Below the pieces are notes generated by a model, which was not told the origin of the DNA, searched no databases, and saw only the letters and a list, made by a program, of their open reading frames with translations. A DNA stretch of 5,857 bases from Lachnospiraceae bacterium (lineage in GTDB: Bacteria > Bacillota > Clostridia > Lachnospirales > Lachnospiraceae). This document shows positions 1-5,857 of the stretch, piece by piece. Position 1 is the stretch's first letter, and each line of letters starts with the position of its first letter. The position numbers were made by a program, and so were the translations under genes. The stretch covers positions 1 through 5,857 of the forward strand of contig JAJQID010000101.1 in NCBI GenBank assembly GCA_021199405.1. Direction: 5' to 3'.

Positions 1-15
1 ATGCAACTTTTTTGG

Positions 16-55
16 AGCTGTCTTTCAAAGTGGAAGTTAACTTTTCACTTCAGCT
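16..55. other. Imperfect stem-loop downstream of purL
   Basis: AGCTG (16-20) pairs with CAGCT (51-55), AAGTG (28-32) with CACTT (46-50), and the centre holds the palindrome AAGTTAACTT (34-43). On the minus strand it is followed by a run of A, not T, so it is not a typical terminator for purL. On the plus strand it is followed by TTTGTTGATT, so it could serve a convergent gene left of the window. The rest of 1-66 holds no gene I can support. Confidence 0.3.
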
Positions 56-66
56 TTTGTTGATTA

Positions 67-3000
67 TCACTTAAAATAATTCACGCCGGATTCAAAAATT
101 TTCAGATCCTGTTCGCCGTAAATATTGACAACCACGCTCTCGCCCTTGCGTTCCACGTGAGCCATCTTGCCAAGCACCCGACCGTCCGGTGATGTGATGC
201 CTTCAATGGAGGCGTAGGAACCGTTCACATTCCACTCCTCGTCCATGGACACATTTCCCTGATCATCAGAATACTGGGTGGCCACCTGGCCGTTGGCGAA
301 CAGCTTCTTAAGCCATTCATCATTCGCCACAAAGCGTCCTTCGCCGTGGGAGGCCGGACTGCAGTACACACCGCCCAGCTTTGCACCCGCAAGCCAGGGA
401 GATTTGTTGGACACCACCTTCGTGTATACCATTTTGGAAATATGACGGTTGATGGTATTGTACGTCAAAGTGGGAGCGTTCTCATCCTGTCCCACAATAC
501 ATCCGCCGGGCACCAGTCCCAGCTTGATCAGCGCCTGGAAACCGTTGCAGATGCCCAGAGCCAGTCCATCCCGCTCATTTAAAAGCTTCATGACCGCTTC
601 TTTGATCTTTTCATTCTGAAAAGCAGTGGCAAAAAACTTGGCGCTGCCATCCGGCTCGTCACCGGCGGAAAAGCCGCCCGGGAACATAATAATCTGGGCT
701 TTATCGATATCCTGCTCAAAGACCTCCACGCTCTCCCGGATATCCGCCGCGGAGCGGTTTTTAAACACCTTCGTGATCACCTTTGCGCCCGCCTGTTCAA
801 AGGCTCTGGCACTGTCATACTCGCAGTTGGTGCCCGGAAATACCGGAATAAACACAGTAGGCCGGGCAATTTTGTGCTTACATATATAGACGCTGTCTGC
901 ACTGTACAATGACGATTCCACCTTTTGGGCGCCCTCCACGGCTTTGGTGGGGAAGACCTTCTCCAGCGGCTTTTTCCAGCAGGACAAAGCCTCCTCCATG
1001 GAAATGCTGACCTCTCCCACACAAAATACCGGCTCCGCCGTCACTTCAGCTACTGCACAGGCGTCCACGTCCTGAACCAGCAGATCCTCAACTGCCTCCG
1101 CAGGACACTCCGCCACAATATCTCCCAGAGCATTTTCAAACAACTCCTCCGGGGCAATTTCGTCTGCGATCTTCACGCCCAGCCCATTGCCGAAGGCCAT
1201 CTTGGAGAGTGCTGCCGCCAGTCCTTTGGAGTCCAGCACATAGGCGGACACAATCTTTCCATCCTCCATGGCGTTTAAAATCACATCATAATTGCGCATG
1301 GCATTGGAATAAATTGGCAGGTCATACTCATCCTTTTCTATATGGAAGCGGACCAGCACATTTCCGGCCTTTTTCAGCTCCGGAGATACAATATTGCCGG
1401 CCTTCGCCGTGGTGACCGCAAAGGAAACCAGTGTGGGCGGCACGTCAATGTCGCCAAAGCTGCCGGACATGGAATCCTTGCCTCCGATGGAGGGCAGGCC
1501 AAAGCCCAGCTGAGCGTCAAAGGCTCCAAGCAGGGCGAGGAAGGGCTGACTCCAGCGCTCCGGCTTCTCATTCATCCTGCGGAAATATTCCTGGAAGGTG
1601 AAGCGGACATTCTTATAATCCCCGCCATTGGCCACAATCCTGCTCAGGGATTCCAGCACCGCGTAGACCGCGCCATGATAGGGACTCCAGCTGGAAAGAT
1701 AGGGGTCAAAGCCGCAGCTCATCATGGTCACCAGGGCGGTTTTGCCCTCCTGCACGGGAAGCTTCGCCACCATAGCCTGAGTCTCTGTCAGCTGCTTTTG
1801 TCCGCCGTAGGGCATATAGACGCTGCCTGCACCAATGGAAGCGTCAAACATCTCCACCAGTCCCTTCTGGGAGCATACATTCAGATCAGACAGGGTATCC
1901 AGCCAGGCGGCCCTGACGTCCTTCCTCTCCAGATCCTTTCCCACCTCCGGGACAGCGTACTGACGCAGTACATTCTCCTTCTCATCGGGCATCTGCGCAG
2001 TCACAGCAGTCTCCTGATGGGCGCCGTTGGTGTCTAAAAACGCTCTGGAAAGATTGACGATTTCGTCGCCCCGCCAGCTGAGCACCAGTCTGGGCTCCTT
2101 TGTGACCACAGCCACCTCCACTGCTTCCAGATTCTCTTCCGCGGCGTATTCCATAAACTCCGCCACATCCGCCGGGTCCACCACCACGGCCATGCGCTCC
2201 TGGGATTCGGAAATGGCAAGCTCCGTGCCGTCCAGACCGGCATATTTTTTGGGCACCTTATCCAGATCAATCCGCAGTCCGTCCGCCAGCTCTCCGATGG
2301 CCACAGACACGCCGCCGGCGCCAAAATCGTTACACTTTTTGATCAGTCTGCTGACCTCGGGTCTGCGGAACATTCTCTGAAGCTTTCTCTCGGTGGGAGC
2401 ATTGCCCTTCTGCACCTCCGCGCCGCAGACCTCAATGGAAGAAACCGTATGCGCCTTGGAGGAACCGGTGGCTCCGCCGATGCCGTCTCTTCCGGTTCGT
2501 CCGCCCAGCAAAATAATCACATCCCCCGGGTCGGAGGTCAGACGCTTCACGTTCTCTCTCTTTGCCGCGCCCATTACCGCACCGATCTCCATGCGCTTGG
2601 CCACATAATTGGGATGATAAATTTCCTTCACATAGCCGGTGGCCAGACCGATCTGGTTGCCGTAGGAGGAATAACCTCCGGCCGCGCCCCGGACCAGCTT
2701 CCTCTGGGAAAGCTTGCCCTTCAGGGTCTCAGACACGGGCACTGTGGGATCCGCCGCACCGGTAACACGCATGGCCTGATACACATAGCCCCGGCCGCTC
2801 AACGGGTCGCGGATGGCGCCACCAAGGCAGGTAGCCGCACCACCGAAGGGCTCGATTTCCGTAGGATGGTTGTGAGTCTCATTCTTAAAAAAGACCAGCC
2901 ACTCCTCTGTCTCCACATGGCCGTCGTCGTACTCCATCTCCACAGGCACCACCACGGAACAGGCGTTGATCTCGTCGCTCTCCTCCATGTCGTCCAGCTT

Positions 3001-3870
3001 TCCGTCCTTTTTCAGCTTCTTCATGCCGATGGTAGCCAGATCCATCAGACAGATAAATTTATCCGGGCGGTCTTTATACAACTCCTCCCGGGTATCCAGA
3101 TAACTCTCAAAGGTGGTCTGGATGGGAGTGGAATAATAGCCGTCCTCAATGGTAATATCCTTTAATTCCGTGGAAAAGGTGGTATGCCGGCAATGATCGG
3201 ACCAATAGGTATCCAGCACCCGGATTTCCGTCATGGACGGATCTCTCTTTTCCTCCTTCTGAAAATGATGCTGAATATGTAAAAAATCCCGGAAGGTCAT
3301 GGCAAGGCCAAAAGAATCATAAAGCCCCCGGAATTCCTCTTCCTCCATGAATCGGAAGCCATCCAGAATCCTGACGCTTGCCGGCTCCTCATACCTGGTG
3401 ATCAATGTGTCCGGCTTCTGCAGGCCGGTCAGTCTGGAATCCACCGGGTTGATGCAGTAATGCTCAATTCTCTGAAGCTCCTCCTCCGTGATGCCTCCTG
3501 AAATGACATAGGTCACCGCGGTTTTGATGACAGGCTCCTCGTCCTCCTTCAGAAAGCGGATACACTGCTCGGCGCTGTCCGCCCGCTGGTCGAACTGCCC
3601 CGGCAGGAATTCCACACCAAAAATCCGATCGCTCTCCTCATGGGGGAATTCCTCCGGATAGCAAACGTCCACCGGCGGCTCCGCGAACACCGTGCGGCAG
3701 GCCCTCTCAAAGGTCTCCTCCGTCAGGTTCTCCACATCGTAGCGGATCAGCACTCTGACTCCGGTGATGGAAGTAATGCCGAGATAGTCGACCAGGTCAG
3801 CCTTGAGCTCCTTTGCCTTCACCGCGTAGGGAGGCTTCTTTTCCACGTAGATCCGTTTTACATTTCCCAT
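67..3870 (-). CDS. purL: Phosphoribosylformylglycinamidine (FGAM) synthase, single-chain
   Basis: This cytoplasmic enzyme makes FGAM from FGAR, glutamine and ATP, the fourth step of de novo purine synthesis. The product is 1267 aa, close to the usual length for the clostridial/streptococcal single-chain form, and appears intact. Residues are counted from the chosen ATG. An N-terminal PurS-like region (about 1-150) opens with RIYVEKKP. Next is a linker with DHCRHTTF (225-232), then the first synthase half with NETHNHPTEIEPFGG (330-344, His333 and His335) and NDFGAGG (514-520). The second half carries SIGGKDSMSG (794-803). A C-terminal glutaminase domain starts near 1002 (RPTVFIPVFPGTNCEYD), with the nucleophile Cys1108 in LGICNGFQAL and the His1175/Glu1177 pair in SHGEGRF. 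The ATG at 3870 is preferred because AAAGGA lies 6 nt upstream and the N-terminus then matches the family. A GTG six codons earlier (3888) overlaps the TetR stop. It lies 14 nt after the TetR gene and is probably co-transcribed with it. The fused glutaminase domain means separate PurS and PurQ are not needed. Confidence 0.97.
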   Translation of the reverse strand: MGNVKRIYVEKKPPYAVKAKELKADLVDYLGITSITGVRVLIRYDVENLTEETFERACRTVFAEPPVDVCYPEEFPHEESDRIFGVEFLPGQFDQRADSAEQCIRFLKEDEEPVIKTAVTYVISGGITEEELQRIEHYCINPVDSRLTGLQKPDTLITRYEEPASVRILDGFRFMEEEEFRGLYDSFGLAMTFRDFLHIQHHFQKEEKRDPSMTEIRVLDTYWSDHCRHTTFSTELKDITIEDGYYSTPIQTTFESYLDTREELYKDRPDKFICLMDLATIGMKKLKKDGKLDDMEESDEINACSVVVPVEMEYDDGHVETEEWLVFFKNETHNHPTEIEPFGGAATCLGGAIRDPLSGRGYVYQAMRVTGAADPTVPVSETLKGKLSQRKLVRGAAGGYSSYGNQIGLATGYVKEIYHPNYVAKRMEIGAVMGAAKRENVKRLTSDPGDVIILLGGRTGRDGIGGATGSSKAHTVSSIEVCGAEVQKGNAPTERKLQRMFRRPEVSRLIKKCNDFGAGGVSVAIGELADGLRIDLDKVPKKYAGLDGTELAISESQERMAVVVDPADVAEFMEYAAEENLEAVEVAVVTKEPRLVLSWRGDEIVNLSRAFLDTNGAHQETAVTAQMPDEKENVLRQYAVPEVGKDLERKDVRAAWLDTLSDLNVCSQKGLVEMFDASIGAGSVYMPYGGQKQLTETQAMVAKLPVQEGKTALVTMMSCGFDPYLSSWSPYHGAVYAVLESLSRIVANGGDYKNVRFTFQEYFRRMNEKPERWSQPFLALLGAFDAQLGFGLPSIGGKDSMSGSFGDIDVPPTLVSFAVTTAKAGNIVSPELKKAGNVLVRFHIEKDEYDLPIYSNAMRNYDVILNAMEDGKIVSAYVLDSKGLAAALSKMAFGNGLGVKIADEIAPEELFENALGDIVAECPAEAVEDLLVQDVDACAVAEVTAEPVFCVGEVSISMEEALSCWKKPLEKVFPTKAVEGAQKVESSLYSADSVYICKHKIARPTVFIPVFPGTNCEYDSARAFEQAGAKVITKVFKNRSAADIRESVEVFEQDIDKAQIIMFPGGFSAGDEPDGSAKFFATAFQNEKIKEAVMKLLNERDGLALGICNGFQALIKLGLVPGGCIVGQDENAPTLTYNTINRHISKMVYTKVVSNKSPWLAGAKLGGVYCSPASHGEGRFVANDEWLKKLFANGQVATQYSDDQGNVSMDEEWNVNGSYASIEGITSPDGRVLGKMAHVERKGESVVVNIYGEQDLKIFESGVNYFK

Positions 3871-3876
3871 AGTAAT

Positions 3877-3886
3877 TCCTTTCCTC
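3877..3886 (-). promoter_or_regulatory. Ribosome binding site deciding the purL start
   Basis: GAGGAAAGGA on the minus strand ends 6 nt before the ATG at 3870 and overlaps the TetR stop codon (3887-3885). It favours the ATG over the upstream GTG at 3888, for which GGAGG sits only 4 nt away. The overlap with the TetR stop suggests that purL translation may be coupled to TetR translation. Confidence 0.75.
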
Positions 3887-4478
3887 ACTCCTCCTCCAGA
3901 ATCAGCCCCAGATTTGCCCAGATTAACGTAAACTGCTCCTCAATCTCCGCCTCGGAGGGCTTCATGGACAGCATACTGACCTTCATCCCTTCGATGGTAT
4001 ACATGATCTGTCTCGCCATGCCCGCCGGGTCGTCACAGTAGACCTCCCCCCGCTTCGCACACTGGCTCAGCAGCTGCTCCAGAGCTCTGACCGCCGCCCG
4101 GAACTGTTCCTTCACAAAATTCTCTTTTCCCTTTAACTGATGGGCAAAAGCATATTCATAGGTGGCCATGGCCAGAGTCTGATCCATACTCATCAGCTCC
4201 GCCTTCTGAGCATCCAGAAATACCTGCAGCACATCCAGAGGCGTGGAATTCTCATTCAACGTCTTTCCAAACACATCCTCCCCGGCCTCAGCGTCCTGCC
4301 TCAGTACCTCCAGGAAAATTTCCTGGGTACTGGAAAAATACAGATACAGACCACCCCTGCTGATCTCACAGGCGTCGATGATGTCCTTCATCGTTACGCT
4401 CCTGTAGCCCTTCTCCACAAAGACCTGCCTGGCCTTCTCCACTATGTACTTCTTTTTCTGCTGTGATTTCTCTCCCAT
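3885..4478 (-). CDS. TetR/AcrR-family transcriptional regulator
   Basis: This 197-aa protein has the length and layout of a TetR-family one-component repressor, which binds DNA as a dimer and releases it on binding a small ligand. The N-terminal DNA-binding domain covers about residues 8-55. It has a first helix IVEKARQVFVEKGY (12-25) and a helix-turn-helix TMKDIIDACEISRGGLYLYFSS (about 29-50), including the family's typical GxLYxYF pattern. Residues from about 60 on are a helical ligand-binding and dimerisation domain, which diverges too fast for the ligand to be read from sequence. The start at 4478 is supported by GGAGG with a 7-nt spacer. The gene follows a MATE exporter on the same strand, a common pairing for a local efflux repressor, and precedes purL by 14 nt. 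Whether it controls the exporter, purL, itself, or all three is inference; the palindromes in its leader are candidate operators. No truncation is visible. Confidence 0.93.
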   Translation of the reverse strand: MGEKSQQKKKYIVEKARQVFVEKGYRSVTMKDIIDACEISRGGLYLYFSSTQEIFLEVLRQDAEAGEDVFGKTLNENSTPLDVLQVFLDAQKAELMSMDQTLAMATYEYAFAHQLKGKENFVKEQFRAAVRALEQLLSQCAKRGEVYCDDPAGMARQIMYTIEGMKVSMLSMKPSEAEIEEQFTLIWANLGLILEEE

Positions 4479-4483
4479 CAGCG

Positions 4484-4490
4484 TTCCTCC
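4484..4490 (-). promoter_or_regulatory. Ribosome binding site of the TetR gene
   Basis: GGAGGAA on the minus strand lies 5 nt before the ATG at 4478 (7 nt counted from GGAGG), a near-ideal Shine-Dalgarno site that fixes this start. Confidence 0.85.
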
Positions 4491-4633
4491 GCCCCGTATT
4501 CCTTCTTCAAATCCTCTTTTGCCATTTCCCGACAGCGCCGTACCCCTGCGGCGCCTGAAGTGACGCGGCTGTCTTTTTCATTTTCTGTTGCTGACACGCG
4601 CCTTTCACAATATGACACGCAATTCGACGCGCC

Positions 4634-4660
4634 GCCCAGCAAGCCGGCGGCTTGCCGGGC
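4634..4660. repeat. 13-bp inverted repeat with 1-nt centre
   Basis: The arms 4634-4646 and 4648-4660 are complementary apart from one position (4638 with 4656), which is a G-U wobble in minus-strand RNA and an A-C mismatch in plus-strand RNA. The inner eight pairs, GCAAGCCG with CGGCTTGC, are perfect. In RNA the middle pairs would open to give a small loop. It lies 20 nt from the larger inverted repeat, and two adjacent GC-rich palindromes recall REP/BIME-type extragenic elements. Confidence 0.85.
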
Positions 4661-4680
4661 TCGCGGGCATTCGCCCCATA

Positions 4681-4743
4681 TCAGTTTCCGGTACCGTGGG
4701 CGTTTACATGCCAGCATGACACGCCCGCGGTACCGGAAACTGA
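4681..4743. repeat. 22-bp inverted repeat with 19-nt loop
   Basis: The left arm is 4681-4702 and the right arm 4722-4743. They are complementary at 21 of 22 positions, and the remaining pair (4697 with 4727) is T-G, a wobble in plus-strand RNA but an A-C mismatch in minus-strand RNA. One more pair (4703 with 4721) closes the loop, which itself contains CATGC and GCATG (4707-4711, 4714-4718). Each arm holds the self-complementary octamer CGGTACCG. It may be a dispersed extragenic palindrome, a strong RNA hairpin in the leader, or a regulator binding site. Confidence 0.9.
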
Positions 4744-4768
4744 CACGCGTCTCATTGCTTTCGCGAAC

Positions 4769-4797
4769 ATTATACAGAATCCTATGTTATATTTCAA
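4769..4797 (-). promoter_or_regulatory. Sigma-70 type promoter for the TetR-purL unit
   Basis: Read on the minus strand, TTGAAA (4797-4792) and a perfect TATAAT (4774-4769) are separated by 17 nt, the optimal spacing for a housekeeping sigma-factor promoter. The predicted start of transcription is around 4762. It begins just 11 nt past the MATE stop codon and points toward TetR and purL, so that pair can be transcribed independently of the exporter. No other comparably good promoter was found between here and the TetR start. Confidence 0.8.
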
Positions 4798-4799
4798 GA

Positions 4800-4816
4800 C
4801 GGGAAATTCATTCCCG
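4800..4816 (-). terminator. Small hairpin over the MATE stop codon, possible weak terminator
   Basis: CGGGAA (4800-4805) pairs perfectly with TTCCCG (4811-4816) around a 5-nt loop that contains the end of the MATE gene, including its TGA stop. On the minus strand the hairpin is followed by TCTTGAAATAT, a poor U tract, so termination would be weak. It may partly insulate MATE from the promoter that begins 3 nt further on, or it may only protect the message 3' end. Confidence 0.35.
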
Positions 4817-5857
4817 CAAAATTTTCCGCAGCAGAATCACCGCGGCGATGGCAAGCACAAATTCCGCGCAGGTCTGAGCGTAGGCAAGCCCGTACAGAGG
4901 CCAGAGCCAGTTTAAGATAAACAGCGCGGGAATTTCCAGCACCACCTTCCGGAGAATAGCAAAGATCAGGGAATACTTTCCCAGGCCGCAGGCCTGAAAA
5001 ACCCCCACCGCCAGGAAATCCACTGTCAGAAACACCAGACCCAGACACATGCCATGGAGGAAACGGCTGCCGTAGGCAATCACCTCTTCATCCTTCATGA
5101 ACAGACCAATCAATCCCTCAGAGCCCGCAAAGTATACCACTGTCATCAGCAGAATAAAGGAGACGCTGATTTTCGCGGTAAAGGTGACCGCATTTTTCAT
5201 GCGGGTTCGATTGCCGCTGGCGTAATTGTAGCCCACCAGAGGCATGACGCCCTGAGAAAGCCCCATGGAAATATACATGGGGATCATGTTGATCTTCTGT
5301 GCGATTCCCATGGCGGCTACGGCGGTGGTGCCGTAAGAGGATGTGAAATGATTGAGCACCGTCATGCCGGTCACATTCAGCAGATTCTGAATGGCGGCAG
5401 GAATCCCCACCACACAGATCTGCTTCAGAATGGTAATATCAAAGGAAAACATCCGCGGGTCCACGCACACAAAGGTCTGCCCCCGGCGTACCCGGATCAG
5501 GACAAAAAAGTAAAGGCAGGCCACACAGTTGGAAAGAAAGGTAGCCAGCCCCGCCCCCGCCGCGCCCATGTCAAGGCCAAAAGGAAGGATAAAAATTGGA
5601 TCAAGGATAATATTCAAAAGACAGCCGCTCATGGTACCGACACTGGCGTGAAAGGCCGACCCTTCAGCCCGCACCAGATTGGCCATGACCACATTCAGAA
5701 TTGCCGGCACAGCGCCGCAGACTGTAGTCCAGCGCAAATACTGCCAGGTCACCGCTTCAGTATCCGCCGTAGCCCCCAGGACTCCCAGCAGCTGTGTATG
5801 AAACATAAGAAAGGCCAGCGAAAATAAAACGGAAAATCCCAGCGCACAGTAGAAGCT
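4808..5857 (-). CDS. MATE-family efflux transporter, N-terminus outside the window
   Basis: This is an integral membrane exporter of the multidrug and toxic compound extrusion family, which expels cationic drugs or metabolites in exchange for Na+ or H+. The reading frame stays open to the right edge, giving 349 visible residues. Family members are usually about 450 aa, so roughly the first 100 residues (about two membrane helices) lie beyond the window. An internal Met at 5806 is unlikely to be the start, because the 17 codons before it (SFYCALGFSVLFSLAFL) continue a membrane helix. Family signatures, counted from the edge, are NLVRAEGSAFHASVG (60-74), NIILDPIFIL (82-91) followed by GAAGAGLAT, and in the second half GLSQGVMPLVGYNYASGN (199-216). 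About ten hydrophobic segments can be seen, and the C-terminus is short and basic (LLRKILRE). The substrate cannot be told from sequence. The downstream TetR gene could be its regulator. The stop codon lies in the loop of a small hairpin. Confidence 0.93.
   Translation of the reverse strand, partial: SFYCALGFSVLFSLAFLMFHTQLLGVLGATADTEAVTWQYLRWTTVCGAVPAILNVVMANLVRAEGSAFHASVGTMSGCLLNIILDPIFILPFGLDMGAAGAGLATFLSNCVACLYFFVLIRVRRGQTFVCVDPRMFSFDITILKQICVVGIPAAIQNLLNVTGMTVLNHFTSSYGTTAVAAMGIAQKINMIPMYISMGLSQGVMPLVGYNYASGNRTRMKNAVTFTAKISVSFILLMTVVYFAGSEGLIGLFMKDEEVIAYGSRFLHGMCLGLVFLTVDFLAVGVFQACGLGKYSLIFAILRKVVLEIPALFILNWLWPLYGLAYAQTCAEFVLAIAAVILLRKILRE

Larger units (their letters stand above)
4592..4748 (+). 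repeat. Four copies of the octamer TGACACGC
   Basis: Copies start at 4592, 4613, 4717 and 4741, all in the same orientation (GCGTGTCA on the transcribed strand). Two of them share the longer CTGACACGCG (4591-4600 and 4740-4749), and the other two share ATGACACGC (4612-4620 and 4716-4724). They form two pairs, spaced 21 and 24 nt, flanking the two inverted repeats; the last copy overlaps the edge of the large inverted repeat. A shorter relative, TGACGCGG, is at 4561. Confidence 0.85.
4479..4762 (-). other. Long repeat-rich 5' leader of the TetR-purL transcript
   Basis: This is the stretch between the predicted transcription start and the TetR ATG, about 285 nt with no convincing gene. It holds a 22-bp inverted repeat (4681-4743), a 13-bp hairpin (4634-4660), a 6-bp GC hairpin (4535-4540 with 4549-4554) and four copies of an octamer. 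On the transcribed strand no hairpin is followed by a run of T, so there is no classic attenuator. I do not recognise a known riboswitch. The leader call depends on the promoter prediction. Confidence 0.5.

Noticed and set aside
1..66. Rho-independent terminator of purL
   Set aside because: The stem-loop is imperfect and the minus strand continues into a run of A, not T, so I list it only as a stem-loop.
1342..2037. Plus-strand open frame of 231 codons
   Set aside because: It lies wholly inside purL on the opposite strand, has no recognisable domain or ribosome binding site, and is best explained as a shadow of GC-rich codon usage.
2449..3165. Plus-strand open frame of 238 codons, rich in His and Leu
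   Set aside because: It is antisense to the conserved synthase core of purL, with a low-complexity composition typical of shadow frames.
4560..4751. Miniature transposable element (MITE) with terminal inverted repeats
   Set aside because: Only a 6-bp match (GACGCG at 4562 and CGCGTC at 4746) could be found as possible ends, and no target-site duplication, so I call only the internal repeats.
4479..4762. Purine, PRPP or ZTP riboswitch in the leader upstream of a purine gene
   Set aside because: The context is suggestive, but I could not match the conserved core of these riboswitch classes by eye, and there is no following terminator on the transcribed strand. A covariance-model search would settle it.
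4560..4915. Plus-strand open frames of 105 and 87 codons (4560-4877 and 4652-4915) across the repeat region
   Set aside because: They cross the inverted repeats and run into the MATE gene antisense. There is no ribosome binding site or family signature, and the arginine-rich composition reflects the repeats.
5054..5827. Plus-strand open frame of 257 codons
   Set aside because: It is antisense to the MATE gene, which has clear family motifs. The frame is rich in His, Gly and Lys with no domain pattern.

Overview
The window looks like chromosomal DNA from a Gram-positive anaerobe of the Clostridia, most likely a Lachnospiraceae-type gut bacterium. This is inferred from three things: the long single-chain clostridial/streptococcal form of FGAM synthase, strong AGGAGG-type ribosome binding sites, and a moderately GC-rich coding style. 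No marker gene here fixes the genus.

All three supported genes lie on the minus strand, so transcription runs from the right edge to the left. From right to left they are: (1) a MATE-family membrane exporter, 4808-5857, whose N-terminal part lies beyond the right edge; (2) an intergenic region of about 330 bp, 4479-4807, with a hairpin over the MATE stop codon, a near-consensus sigma-70 promoter (TTGAAA, 17 bp, TATAAT) and a dense cluster of inverted and direct repeats; (3) a TetR-family repressor, 3885-4478; (4) purL, 67-3870, a complete FGAM synthase of purine biosynthesis starting 14 nt after the TetR stop; (5) a short AT-rich tail, 1-66, with an imperfect stem-loop.

The TetR gene and purL are almost certainly co-transcribed from the promoter at 4769-4797. 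The implied leader ahead of TetR is about 285 nt, and nearly all the unusual structure is in it: a 22-bp inverted repeat enclosing a 19-nt loop, a second 13-bp hairpin, and four copies of the octamer TGACACGC (GCGTGTCA on the transcribed strand). The MATE/TetR pairing resembles the common arrangement of a drug exporter beside its local repressor. The purL gene may simply be carried on the same transcript, or may be under TetR control.

I found no tRNA, rRNA, CRISPR array, transposase or recognisable riboswitch. The genes are ordinary. The repeat-rich leader is the part worth a second look.
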